From an uncultured Spirochaetaceae bacterium (GTDB taxonomy: Bacteria > Spirochaetota > Spirochaetia > Treponematales > Treponemataceae), in the NCBI GenBank assembly GCA_902785455.1, contig CACZYY010000004.1, forward strand, positions 1 to 61,132: 61,132 bases of DNA, in the 5' to 3' direction. Both the position numbers and the translations under genes were made by a program. The notes under the pieces were generated by a model. The model did no database searches. It was not told the DNA's origin and saw nothing but the letters and a program-made list of their open reading frames with translations. Each line of letters opens with the position of its first letter. Position 1 is the stretch's first letter. Positions 33,778 through 42,474 of this stretch are shown here, in pieces.

Positions 33778-34391
33778 TGAAATATTTTTGCTATCAGATA
33801 GGAATTGAATTAAAGAATCAGCTCACTTCGCTTCGAAAAGAGTTTTTCCGAAAGACAATTCATATCTGTACGGCATTTGTTCCTCTGTTCATGCATTTTG
33901 CCAGAGTTCCGGCTATTTTGTGTCTATGTTTGGCCGGAATCCTTTATATTATCGCAGAAAGCCTTCGCTCGAACGGGCATGAAATCCCTCTTGTATCTGA
34001 CATAACTGCCGCCGCCGCACGTAAACGTGATGAAAACAAATTCGTGCTTGGACCTGTTACTCTTGTTGCAGGCATCATTACAGCTGCCGTTCTTTGGAAT
34101 GAAACTGCTGCCAGCGTGGGCATATTTGCTCTTGCTTTTGGAGATGGACTTGCTAGCCTCGCAGGAAAGTCTTTTGGAAAAATCCGCGTGCCTTATACTC
34201 ATGGAAAAACTGTTGAGGGGAGTCTGACATGCTTTGCGGCGATTTTTTCATCAACTTTCTTTGTGACAAATAATTGCCAGATGTCGCTGCTTGTGGCCAT
34301 TGTCGGCGCATTAATTGAAGTTCTTCCGCTCAAAGATTTTGACAATCTGATTATTCCTGTTTTTTTGGGCGGAATTGTAACTTATTTTTGA
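33777..34391 (+). CDS. Dolichol/polyprenol-kinase-like CTP transferase family membrane protein
   Basis: A 204-residue membrane protein with about six TM segments. RKTIHI near residue 26, FGDGLASLAGKSFGK and THGKTVEGSL are the conserved signature shared by SEC59/VTE5-type kinases and phosphatidate cytidylyltransferase relatives. It probably phosphorylates a polyprenol, phytol-like alcohol or diacylglycerol with CTP. Its ATG overlaps the FlcA-like stop by one base, so it is translated with that gene, though a motility role is not implied. Confidence 0.7.
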   Translation: MKYFCYQIGIELKNQLTSLRKEFFRKTIHICTAFVPLFMHFARVPAILCLCLAGILYIIAESLRSNGHEIPLVSDITAAAARKRDENKFVLGPVTLVAGIITAAVLWNETAASVGIFALAFGDGLASLAGKSFGKIRVPYTHGKTVEGSLTCFAAIFSSTFFVTNNCQMSLLVAIVGALIEVLPLKDFDNLIIPVFLGGIVTYF

Positions 34392-34405
34392 TTTTTTGAA
34401 TTAAC

Positions 34406-35230
34406 TTAGCTCCACATATACATCTTGTGAATAAAATAAAGATAGCGGTATGTTCCAAAAGATAAGCCTGCTGTTCCCAATATAAGAAAGACAAACGTAT
34501 CGCAGCTTACAATCATTGAATATCCAAGAATCAGCAGAAAAGATGATGAGGCAAGATGTTTGTGTTCGAGGCTGTTCTTTTTTATTCCCAGAACCAAAAA
34601 TGATAAGGTTGTTGTCACAAAAAGCAGAAGCCTGAAAATGTTGATAAGAACCATAAATCCTTCCGTTACAAGACCTGTCGAAGCAATTCTTGCCGTGTTC
34701 ATCGGAATGATTGCCGCAAAAACAACTGAAGCTGTCATCATGATGATGTAATTGCGTTCTACATCCTGTCTTTGGCTTGTCTCGCTGAAAAGGGCTGCAC
34801 ATAAAAAGCTCAGCGGGGCAAGGGTGCGCCCGAAAAGCACGACTTTGCCCGCAAAAATCAAAATGTCCGAAAATGACTGCCATAAGCCCAGGCAAATTGA
34901 GAGAAAACGGGCTGATTCAGCCATGCAGGCGATTAAAAAACCTGTAAAGAAAATGATTTCGCTTGTCTGTGTGTTTTCAAAATACTTTATAAGAAGAAAA
35001 AAACTTATTGGAATATATATGAAAATGATTGAAAATGAAAGCATGACGGCAAGAAAACTGTTTCTTAAAAAGGGTATATGATCGAAAAAGTCTGGCAGAC
35101 GGATTGCTGGCGGCACTAAGATATTTTTTGTGGCGATTGAATAAATCAAAGTTGCCAGCATGAAAAGAAAAAGTATCAGACTTGAAAGAAGAAAAACTTT
35201 TATAAAGCTGTTGCGGTTTTTTAATGTCAT
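34406..35230 (-). CDS. Multi-pass membrane protein of unknown function
   Basis: A 274-residue protein with about seven hydrophobic segments and a cytoplasmic or periplasmic loop ETSQRQDVER after segment five. The layout (seven helices, small loops) recalls 7TM sensor modules but no output domain is attached. I do not recognise the family. It is convergent with the polyprenol-kinase-like gene, 14 bp apart. Confidence 0.5.
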   Translation of the reverse strand: MTLKNRNSFIKVFLLSSLILFLFMLATLIYSIATKNILVPPAIRLPDFFDHIPFLRNSFLAVMLSFSIIFIYIPISFFLLIKYFENTQTSEIIFFTGFLIACMAESARFLSICLGLWQSFSDILIFAGKVVLFGRTLAPLSFLCAALFSETSQRQDVERNYIIMMTASVVFAAIIPMNTARIASTGLVTEGFMVLINIFRLLLFVTTTLSFLVLGIKKNSLEHKHLASSSFLLILGYSMIVSCDTFVFLILGTAGLSFGTYRYLYFIHKMYMWS

Positions 35231-35344
35231 ATAAAAATCTTAATCGGAAGACAAAAATATGTAAAGACTTAATTTCAAAAGCCGAAAATAATATAGAAGT
35301 CTGATTTACTGAAATTTTCAGTTCTTTGGTTTTTGGGAGGACGT

Positions 35345-36043
35345 ATGAAAAAGCTATTGATATCTGGAATTCTTCTTGCTGCTGGATTTAGCTTGTTTGC
35401 AGGAGATGCTGCCGCTTTTGTTGATTTGGGAATTTCGAACGATGGCAGAACTTATGCGTTCGGAGAATATGGAAAGACTGACAAAAGTTTTCAGGGCTAT
35501 GCTGAAATCTATACTGTAGATATTGAAAAAAATGATTTCGTAGCCGGAGAAATTTTTAAGAGTCAGGCTTCTGCTGCCACAACTTCAAAGAGCGGAAAGG
35601 CTGTCTTTGATGAGCTTTATAACAAGGCAAACTGGAAACTCAAGAAATATGATTTTAAGCCGGCTCCTGTAGAGAATCTTTTGTATGTCCGTGATGACAA
35701 AAAAGCAGGTGAAAGCGAGATTGTTTTCAAAGACTTTGAGGGATCTACTGTTGAGCAGAGCGTTTTCTACCATATTAAACTGGTAAAAACATGCGAGGGG
35801 GCTGGTGAAAATCTTCGCTCATCATTCTTCATCACTCTGGAAAAGAAGAATGGCGACGGTGAGGTTATCAGTCGAAATATCGTAGGCTCTCCAGACATTA
35901 AGCGTAAAAAGGTTACTGATTACAGAATTGACCGAATTTTCTCTGATAAAACAGGAAGAAACCTTGTATTTGTAGTTGAAAAAACTCTTTCTGACGTGAA
36001 TGGAAGTTCAATTCGCTACATGGTTGAAACAATTCGTCTCTAA
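35345..36043 (+). CDS. DUF2259-type predicted secreted protein
   Basis: A 232-residue precursor starting after GGGAGG, with signal peptide MKKLLISGILLAAGFSLFAG. The mature start DAAAFVDLGISNDGRTYAFGEYG, and later YRIDRIFSDKTGRNLVFVVEK, fit predicted secreted proteins of the DUF2259 type known from treponemes. No enzymatic residues stand out. It is transcribed alone from the gap after the divergent membrane-protein gene. Confidence 0.65.
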   Translation: MKKLLISGILLAAGFSLFAGDAAAFVDLGISNDGRTYAFGEYGKTDKSFQGYAEIYTVDIEKNDFVAGEIFKSQASAATTSKSGKAVFDELYNKANWKLKKYDFKPAPVENLLYVRDDKKAGESEIVFKDFEGSTVEQSVFYHIKLVKTCEGAGENLRSSFFITLEKKNGDGEVISRNIVGSPDIKRKKVTDYRIDRIFSDKTGRNLVFVVEKTLSDVNGSSIRYMVETIRL

Positions 36044-36081
36044 AAAAAACGTCTTACTTCCACAATAAAATTCTCTCTACC

Positions 36082-36109
36082 TTGACAAAAAGACAAAAAA
36101 TGTCATAAT
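36082..36109 (+). promoter_or_regulatory. Promoter of the acyl-CoA synthetase gene
   Basis: A perfect TTGACA (36082-36087), a 16-nt spacer and CATAAT (36104-36109). TGACA and TGTCA arms around a 13-nt A-rich centre form an inverted repeat that spans -35 to -10, a possible operator. Confidence 0.6.
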
Positions 36110-36159
36110 GAAATTATCTTAAAAATAAATGGCATTTTTTTGCCCTAAAGGAATTTCCG

Positions 36160-38118
36160 ATGGACTTGTCGAAGTTTGAGAAAAATCTTGGTAGCAATCT
36201 TCCGCTTCTTTTTAAAGCAAAAGTGAACAAATGCCCGCACACAACATTGCAGGCTGTCAAAAACAAGAGCGGAATGTTCGTGCGTTACAGCTATTCTCAG
36301 GTCTATCAGCACGTAATCGAGCTTGCATCCAGTCTCAAAAAACTCGGCGTCAAAAAAGGTGATAAAATCGGCCTTATGAGTGATAACCGCCGCGAATGGC
36401 TTATCACTGACTTTGCTCTTCTTTCACTTGGCGCGATTGATGTTCCGCGTGGATGTGATTCGATGGGCGTTGAGATGCGTTTCATCCTTAATTTCGTTGA
36501 TGCCGAAATTTCTTTCTTCGAGAATGCAAGACAGCTTCAGAAAGTCCTTGAGAATATAGAAGAAGTTCCCACGTTAAAAAAGGCGATTCTTTTTGACCAT
36601 GCTGACCAAAAAACTCTTGATGATGCCAAATCAAAAAATATCGAAGTGATTTACTATTCTATGCTCGAGTCCGAAGGAACTGCCATTACAAAAGAAGAAT
36701 GGCAGGAAATTGAGGAGGGGATGGAACAGATTTCTAAGGATGATGTCGCCACGATTATCTTCACTTCGGGCACCACTGGTCTACCAAAGGGCGTTCAGCT
36801 CACACATGACAATTATCTTGCTCAGTGCGAAGTTTGCCGCAGCGTTCTTGGCTTAATGCAGGCTGGGGACTTGTGGCTCACGGTTCTTCCAATCTGGCAC
36901 AGTTTTGAACGTGCTTTCCTTTACATGGTCGTCACACTGGAGGGTGGCTTTGCCTATTCAAAGCCGATTGCATCCGTGATGATTTCTGACATGCAGCTCG
37001 TTCAGCCTCAGTGGATGAATGCCGTTCCTCGATTGTGGGAGTCTGTTGCTCAGGGAATTTACCGTGAAGTCAAAAAACAGAGCGCGCTCAATCGTCTCAT
37101 TTTCAAATATTCTGTTCATTTGGGAAAGCTTTACTACAAGTCAAAGGCGCGTTTTTTGGGCCTGAGATGCCGCTATCACTGGTATCCGAGAATCATCGAT
37201 TATGTAACAGGATTTTTCCCGTTCGTTCTTTTGTGGCCGTCACATTTCTTGGGCGAGCAGTTTGTTTTTTCTCGAATCCGGCAGAAGTTCGGAGGAAAGT
37301 TCCGTGCGGCAATTTCTGGTGGCGGAGCCTTGCAGCCTGAGACCGAAGATTTTTTCAATGCTATTGGTTTCAAACTTCTCGAAGGTTACGGCATGACAGA
37401 GACTGCGCCTGTAATTTCCGTGCGTAACTCAAAGCGTCCTCGAAACAACAATGTCGGCTGGATTTTTCCGAGCTTTGACCTCAAAATCGTGGCCGAAAAA
37501 GACGGTCAGATTGTAGACGGAAAGCCTTTGAAGCCTGGAAAACGCGGTCTGGTTCTTGTAAAGGGCCGGCAGATAATGAAAGGTTATTACAAACGTCAGG
37601 ATTTGACAGATGCCGTAATCGATAAAGACGGATGGCTCAACACAGGCGATCTCGGAATGATTTCATGCGATCATGAGCTTAAAATCGTTGGTCGTGCAAA
37701 AGATACAATCGTTCTTTTGGGTGGTGAAAATATTGAGCCTGCAGTCATCGAAAAGGCTATCAATGCAAGTCCATATATTGAGCGCACTGTCGTGGTCGGC
37801 CAGGACCAGAAGTACGTGGGCGCGCTCATTGTACCTGACCAGAACAACGTAATTTCCTATGCCGAGGAAAACAACATTGTTTACGATACTTACGAAAGTC
37901 TTTTGGAAACAAGCGAAATCCAGAATCTTTTCCGAAGCGAAATAGACACTCTCGATAACGCAAAAACTGGATTCCGCACATGCGAGCGAATCTTCAAATT
38001 TGCTTTGTTGAAAGAAAGTTTTGAGCTTAACCGGGAAATCAACGCCAAGCAGGAGCTAATGCGCCATAAAATCAACAAACTCTACAAAAAAGAGATAAAT
38101 AAGATATTTAAGGCTTGA
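36160..38118 (+). CDS. Long-chain fatty acid--CoA ligase (AMP-forming)
   Basis: A 652-residue ANL-family enzyme that adenylates a fatty acid and moves it to CoA. The P-loop-like IIFTSGTTGLPKGV (near residue 200), GYGMTETAP (near 410), and TGDLG (near 495) are complete, and the C-terminal lid carries GRAKDTIVLLGGENIEP. The length and an insertion around residues 300-370 (LRCRYHWYPRI) resemble the FadD15-type long-chain enzymes common in spirochaetes. Treponemes usually depend on host or medium fatty acids, so it probably activates imported lipid. SD AAAGGA precedes the ATG. Confidence 0.9.
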   Translation: MDLSKFEKNLGSNLPLLFKAKVNKCPHTTLQAVKNKSGMFVRYSYSQVYQHVIELASSLKKLGVKKGDKIGLMSDNRREWLITDFALLSLGAIDVPRGCDSMGVEMRFILNFVDAEISFFENARQLQKVLENIEEVPTLKKAILFDHADQKTLDDAKSKNIEVIYYSMLESEGTAITKEEWQEIEEGMEQISKDDVATIIFTSGTTGLPKGVQLTHDNYLAQCEVCRSVLGLMQAGDLWLTVLPIWHSFERAFLYMVVTLEGGFAYSKPIASVMISDMQLVQPQWMNAVPRLWESVAQGIYREVKKQSALNRLIFKYSVHLGKLYYKSKARFLGLRCRYHWYPRIIDYVTGFFPFVLLWPSHFLGEQFVFSRIRQKFGGKFRAAISGGGALQPETEDFFNAIGFKLLEGYGMTETAPVISVRNSKRPRNNNVGWIFPSFDLKIVAEKDGQIVDGKPLKPGKRGLVLVKGRQIMKGYYKRQDLTDAVIDKDGWLNTGDLGMISCDHELKIVGRAKDTIVLLGGENIEPAVIEKAINASPYIERTVVVGQDQKYVGALIVPDQNNVISYAEENNIVYDTYESLLETSEIQNLFRSEIDTLDNAKTGFRTCERIFKFALLKESFELNREINAKQELMRHKINKLYKKEINKIFKA

Positions 38119-38143
38119 CATAATCGCGTAGAATTTGTAATAT
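38115..38143 (+). promoter_or_regulatory. Promoter of the tRNA-Thr gene
   Basis: A perfect TTGACA (38115-38120) overlaps the stop codon of the acyl-CoA synthetase gene; a 17-nt spacer and TAATAT (38138-38143) follow. The start site is a few bases before the tRNA 5' end. Confidence 0.55.
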
Positions 38144-38155
38144 ACCGTCACATCT

Positions 38156-38228
38156 GCTGCTTTAGCTCAGTTGGTAGAGCACGTGATTTGTAATCTCGGG
38201 GTCGTGGGTCCAAGTCCTACAAGCAGCT
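38156..38228 (+). tRNA. tRNA-Thr (anticodon TGT) with unusual bases
   Basis: The cloverleaf is complete: acceptor GCTGCTT/AAGCAGC, D stem GCTC/GAGC, anticodon loop TTTGTAA, variable GGGTC, T stem GTGGG/CCTAC, discriminator T, no encoded CCA. Two oddities are visible. The anticodon stem CGTGA/TCTCG has a T-T mismatch at pair 29-41. The T loop is TCCAAGT, so position 55, normally T (pseudouridine), is C. A terminator follows. It is most likely functional, since other pairs are intact and a good promoter precedes it. Confidence 0.85.
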
Positions 38229-38231
38229 TTC

Positions 38232-38264
38232 AAGCCAGTTCCATTTATGGGATTGGCTTTTTTT
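38232..38264 (+). terminator. Intrinsic terminator after tRNA-Thr
   Basis: AAGCCAGTTCC (38232-38242) pairs with GGGATTGGCTT (38249-38259), allowing two G-T pairs, around an ATTTAT loop, then a T-run to 38264. Confidence 0.85.
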
Positions 38265-38270
38265 ATATAT

Positions 38271-38364
38271 TGTCACACAGACTGGGATTCCTAAGGAATC
38301 TCAGAAAAGGAAGTATAAAACATATGCATCTGATTTTGCGTAGCAAAATCGAATCCGTGTGGCA
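38271..38364 (+). repeat. Family C MITE-like element, copy 3
   Basis: A 94-bp element with ends TGTCACAC and GTGTGGCA. Internal hairpins are GGGATTCC-TAA-GGAATCTC and GATTTTGC-GTA-GCAAAATC. It begins 6 nt after the tRNA terminator and ends 17 nt before the yggS start, as copy 1 does before its gene. Confidence 0.85.
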
Positions 38365-38381
38365 ATAAAGAAGGTTTAGTT

Positions 38382-39095
38382 ATGACAAGCATCTCTCAGA
38401 ATATACAGACAATCCTCACGCACATCCGCTCAGTCGAAAAACAGGCTGGCCGTGCGGAAAATTCCGTCAAGCTCGTTGCCGTGAGCAAGTTCCATCCGGC
38501 TGAGGCCGTGATTGAAGCCACCAGCGCAGGGCAGAATCTTTTTGGCGAGAACCGTGTCCAGGAAGCTGCCGCAAAATTCGACGAAATCCGTGCCAAGGGC
38601 ATAAATCCAGACCTTCACATAATCGGTTCTCTTCAGCGTAACAAAGTCAAAGAAGCTGTGCGCATCGCAAGCTGCATCGAAAGCGTTGACCGAATCGAAT
38701 TGCTCGAAGAGATTGAAAAACAGGCCGCAAAAATTGATAAAAATATCGAGATTCTTTTTGAAGTCCACACTGGCGAAGACAGCAAGGCGGGCTTTACGAG
38801 CGAAGAAGATTTGACTCTTGCAATTGAACGTTGTGCCAAAGGCGACTTCCCGCACATTACTCCAAAAGGCTTTATGACGATGGCTCCCTTTACCGAGGAT
38901 AAAGAACTTGTTCGAAAATCCTTCGTGACTCTCAGAGAATTGCGTGAAAAGTTCCGGAAAAATTTCCCAGCTCTTGATTTATGCGAGCTTTCGATGGGAA
39001 TGAGCGGCGACTACGAGATTGCGATTGAGGAAGGTGCCACAATCGTTCGGATTGGAACTGCTATCTTTGGCGAGAGATTGTATACAAAAAATTAA
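38382..39095 (+). CDS. yggS: YggS-family PLP homeostasis protein
   Basis: A 237-residue single-domain fold-type III PLP-binding protein. Lys36 in LVAVSKFHP is the Schiff-base lysine; FGENRVQEA, HIIGSLQRNK and LSMGMSGDYEIAIEEGATIVRIGTAIFG are the full family signature. It has no known catalytic activity and buffers free pyridoxal phosphate and amino-acid pools. The AAGAAGG site lies just past a family C repeat, whose transcript hairpins may influence expression. Confidence 0.93.
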   Translation: MTSISQNIQTILTHIRSVEKQAGRAENSVKLVAVSKFHPAEAVIEATSAGQNLFGENRVQEAAAKFDEIRAKGINPDLHIIGSLQRNKVKEAVRIASCIESVDRIELLEEIEKQAAKIDKNIEILFEVHTGEDSKAGFTSEEDLTLAIERCAKGDFPHITPKGFMTMAPFTEDKELVRKSFVTLRELREKFRKNFPALDLCELSMGMSGDYEIAIEEGATIVRIGTAIFGERLYTKN

Positions 39096-39115
39096 TTCGC
39101 GCCAGCTATGGAGTG

Positions 39116-39162
39116 GTGGCGAAGCCAGTCGCACGTAGTGCGACCGAGCGTGAGTGAGCCAC
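39116..39162. other. Intergenic hairpin array before ileS
   Basis: GTGGC (39116-39120) pairs with GCCAC (39158-39162) and encloses the strong hairpin GTCGCAC-GTA-GTGCGAC (39128-39144). It looks like a REP-type unit, with no second copy seen in this window. Confidence 0.5.
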
Positions 39163-39267
39163 GGAACAGCGCAAGCCCGTTGATTTCGCTATAAAAAAAT
39201 CTATAGATTCTTCTATTAAAATTCATTATAATAACTTCCAAATATTTTTATTTTACGAGGAATAATT

Positions 39268-42200
39268 GTGTACAAGTCAGTTGATGCTAAGGTAGATTTT
39301 CCAAAGCAGGAAGAAGAAGTTTTAGAGTTCTGGAAGAAGAACGACACTTTTAAGAAGTCGGTTTCGCAGCGCGAAGGCTGTGAGGAGTTCATTTTCTTTG
39401 ATGGCCCACCGTTCGCAACAGGTTTGCCACACTTCGGCCACTTCATTCCTTCAACAATTAAAGACATTATTCCGCGTTACCAGACGATGAAGGGCAAAAA
39501 GGTCGAGCGTCGTTTCGGCTGGGACTGCCACGGTTTGCCTGTAGAAAATCTTATCGAAAAAGAGCTTGGAATCAACTCTAAGCACGAAATTGAAGAATAC
39601 GGTGTCGCAAATTTCAACGACAAATGCCGTGCTTCCGTTCTCAAATACACCGGCGAATGGCGAAAAACAATCACCCGCATGGGCCGCTGGGTCGATTTTG
39701 ACAACGATTACAAAACCATGAACCCGGACTTCATGGAGACAATCTGGTGGGTAGCAAAATCTTTGTGGGACAAAGGGCTCATTTATGAGGGCAAGTACAT
39801 TTTGCCTTACTGTCCGCGTTGTGCCACTGTTCTTTCAACTCACGAACTTGCTCAGGGCTATAAAGAAAAGCAGGATCCTGCAATCACAATCCGTTTCAAG
39901 GTCACAAAAGCACCAGAAGCCTTTGCTGACGGAGACATGACAAACGGAAAGACATATTTCCTTGCATGGACAACAACTCCATGGACTTTGCCTTCAAACC
40001 TCGGTCTTTGTATGGGACCAGAGATTGACTATGTAAAGATTTTGGACAAGTCTTCCGGCGATTATTACATTCTCGCAGAAAGCCGTCTTGCTTCTTACTA
40101 CAAAAATGCCGAGGATTACGAGATTATTTATCGCCACAAGGGTGCAGAATTCCTTGGCGCAGAATACGAGCCTCTTTTCCCATATTTCGCAAATCTCAAG
40201 GACGCTGCCGAGTGTGAAAAACAGAGCGGGCAGAAGTGTGAGAAGGGCGCATTCCGCCTCATGAACGCTGATTATGTCTCAACCGAAGACGGTACTGGTA
40301 TCGTTCATATCGCACCGGCATTTGGTGAGGACGACAGCAAAGTATTCGCAGGTTCAGGCGTTCCTTTTGTTGAGCCAATCGACGCTGAGTGTCGCTTTAC
40401 AAAAGAAGTTTCTGACTATGCGGGCGTTTTCGTAAAAGATGCCGACAAAGACATCATGGACCGCCTCAAAAAAGAAGGCAAGCTTGTTAAGCGCGAGACT
40501 GTAAACCACCAGTACCCGCATTGCTGGCGTTGTGGTTCTCCGCTCATTTACCGCGGAATCGGCTCTTGGTTCGTAAAGGTTGCCGACCAGCACGACCGCC
40601 TTCTCAAAGCAAACAGCAAAATCAAATGGCAGCCTGCCCACATCAAGGAAGGCCGCTTCGGAAAATGGCTTGCCGGTAGCCGCGACTGGGCAATCAGCCG
40701 TAACCGTTACTGGGGAAACCCAATCCCAATCTGGCGTTGTGACGATTGTGGCGAAAAAATCTGTATCGGAAGCCGAGCCGAACTCAAAGAAAAGAGCGGC
40801 GTTGACTTAAATGATTTGCACAAGCAGTTCGTTGATAAAGTTACGATCAAATGTAAGTGCGGCGGAACAATGCACCGAATCCCAGAGGTCTTTGACTGCT
40901 GGTTCGAGTCTGGTTCAATGCCTTATGCTCAGCAGCACTATCCGTTTGAGAACAAAGAATATTTTGAAAAGCATTTCCCTGCTGATTTCATTTCAGAGGG
41001 CCTGGATCAGACACGAGGCTGGTTCTACACGCTTACAATTCTGGCCGCAGAGCTTTTTGATCAGCCTGCATTCAAAAACTGTATCGTAAACGGTCTTGTT
41101 CTTGCAGAAGATGGCCGCAAAATGTCTAAGTCTCTCCGCAATTACACTGATCCTGTCGAAGCAATCAATCAGTTCGGTGCAGATGCGCTTCGTCTCTTCC
41201 TCACACACTCAGCCGTAGTAAAGGCAGACGATCTTCGTTACAGCGACAACGGAGTTCGCGAGGTTTTGAAGAACATTCTGATTCCTCTCTGGAGCGGATA
41301 CAGCTTCTTCGTAACTTACGCAAATATCGACAATTACACAGCTAAAGGCAGCGTTTTCGAGGGAATGAAGCCGTCAAATCCTCTTGATGCATGGATTGTT
41401 TCTATCACACAGAAGATGATTAAGGACGTTACAGCCGCTTTGGACGACTATGACTTGAGCACAGCAATCGATCCTCTCATCAACTTCATCGACCAGCTCA
41501 ATAACTGGTATATCCGCCGCTCTCGACGCCGATTCTGGAAGAGCGAGAACGACAGCGACAAGGCAGAAGCATATGAGTCGCTTTACTACGCGCTCAAATC
41601 TTTCTCAATGGTTGCGGCTCCTTTCATTCCTTTCATCACAGAAAGCATGTGGCAGAACCTCCGCACCGAAAAGGATGCTGAGAGCGTTCACCTGGTCAAT
41701 TTCCCTGTTTACAACGCTTCTTTGCGCGACGAAAAACTTGAGTTCCGCATGGACACAGTTCAGAAGGCTGTCTCAATGGGACGAAGCCTGCGAAACCAGT
41801 TCAACCTCAAAAACCGTCAGCCACTTGCCTCAACTCAGCTTGTCACACGCAATGCTGAGGAGAGAAAGGTTCTTGAGAGCATGATTGATACAATCCGCGA
41901 AGAGCTTAATGTCAAGGAAGTAATCTTCCACGAGCGTGAGGATGAGCTTGTCGAGTACAAGGCAAAGGCAAACTTCAAGGTTCTCGGAAAAGAGCTTGGA
42001 GCCAAAATGAAAGCCGCCGCCGCAAAAATCATCGAGCTTAAGAACGAGGCGATCGCCGACATTCTCAACGGCAAAAAAGTTTCTGTCGATGTTGACGGCC
42101 AGAATGTTGACCTTAACACGGACAAAATCATCGTTGAGCGAATCGAAAAAGAAGACCTCAAAGTCGTAAATGACGGCACTCTCACAGTCGGTTTGGACAC

Positions 42201-42474
42201 AAAAGTTACTGACGAGCTCAAAAAAGAGGGCTATGTCCGTGACCTTATCCGTGGAATCCAGAATCTCCGAAAGGAGAGCGGTTTTGAAGTCACTGACCGA
42301 ATCAAACTCTTCGTTTCCGGTGACGCAGACTTGAAGGACGCATTCGCAAAATTCAAGGATTTCGTAAAAGGCGAAACTCTGGCTGTCGTCGAAGAATGGA
42401 AGGAAAAGCTTGAAAAGCCTTCTTCTGTTGAAGCTGACGACAAAACCTGGAGCATTTCTATTGAAAAAGCTTAA
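39268..42474 (+). CDS. ileS: Isoleucyl-tRNA synthetase (long, type 2-like)
   Basis: A 1068-residue class I synthetase that charges tRNA-Ile. The start is GTG at 39268 after ACGAGG. The HIGH motif is HFGH (residues 55-58) and KMSKS is at 618-622 in DGRKMSKSLRNY; the CP1 editing domain lies between them. The length and C-terminal domain match the eukaryote-like IleS2 form rather than the roughly 930-residue IleS1 form; IleS2 enzymes are often mupirocin-insensitive, which here is only inference. The start of the next gene lies inside its last codons. Confidence 0.96.
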   Translation: MYKSVDAKVDFPKQEEEVLEFWKKNDTFKKSVSQREGCEEFIFFDGPPFATGLPHFGHFIPSTIKDIIPRYQTMKGKKVERRFGWDCHGLPVENLIEKELGINSKHEIEEYGVANFNDKCRASVLKYTGEWRKTITRMGRWVDFDNDYKTMNPDFMETIWWVAKSLWDKGLIYEGKYILPYCPRCATVLSTHELAQGYKEKQDPAITIRFKVTKAPEAFADGDMTNGKTYFLAWTTTPWTLPSNLGLCMGPEIDYVKILDKSSGDYYILAESRLASYYKNAEDYEIIYRHKGAEFLGAEYEPLFPYFANLKDAAECEKQSGQKCEKGAFRLMNADYVSTEDGTGIVHIAPAFGEDDSKVFAGSGVPFVEPIDAECRFTKEVSDYAGVFVKDADKDIMDRLKKEGKLVKRETVNHQYPHCWRCGSPLIYRGIGSWFVKVADQHDRLLKANSKIKWQPAHIKEGRFGKWLAGSRDWAISRNRYWGNPIPIWRCDDCGEKICIGSRAELKEKSGVDLNDLHKQFVDKVTIKCKCGGTMHRIPEVFDCWFESGSMPYAQQHYPFENKEYFEKHFPADFISEGLDQTRGWFYTLTILAAELFDQPAFKNCIVNGLVLAEDGRKMSKSLRNYTDPVEAINQFGADALRLFLTHSAVVKADDLRYSDNGVREVLKNILIPLWSGYSFFVTYANIDNYTAKGSVFEGMKPSNPLDAWIVSITQKMIKDVTAALDDYDLSTAIDPLINFIDQLNNWYIRRSRRRFWKSENDSDKAEAYESLYYALKSFSMVAAPFIPFITESMWQNLRTEKDAESVHLVNFPVYNASLRDEKLEFRMDTVQKAVSMGRSLRNQFNLKNRQPLASTQLVTRNAEERKVLESMIDTIREELNVKEVIFHEREDELVEYKAKANFKVLGKELGAKMKAAAAKIIELKNEAIADILNGKKVSVDVDGQNVDLNTDKIIVERIEKEDLKVVNDGTLTVGLDTKVTDELKKEGYVRDLIRGIQNLRKESGFEVTDRIKLFVSGDADLKDAFAKFKDFVKGETLAVVEEWKEKLEKPSSVEADDKTWSISIEKA

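Noticed and set aside
38156..38228. tRNA-Thr as a pseudogene
   Set aside because: Despite C55 and one T-T pair, the acceptor, D and T stems are intact and it has its own promoter and terminator.
42410..42460. ATG at 42410 as the start of the lipoprotein gene after ileS
   Set aside because: It would add 17 residues inside ileS that break the lipoprotein signal; the TTG at 42461 has a GGAG site at proper distance.
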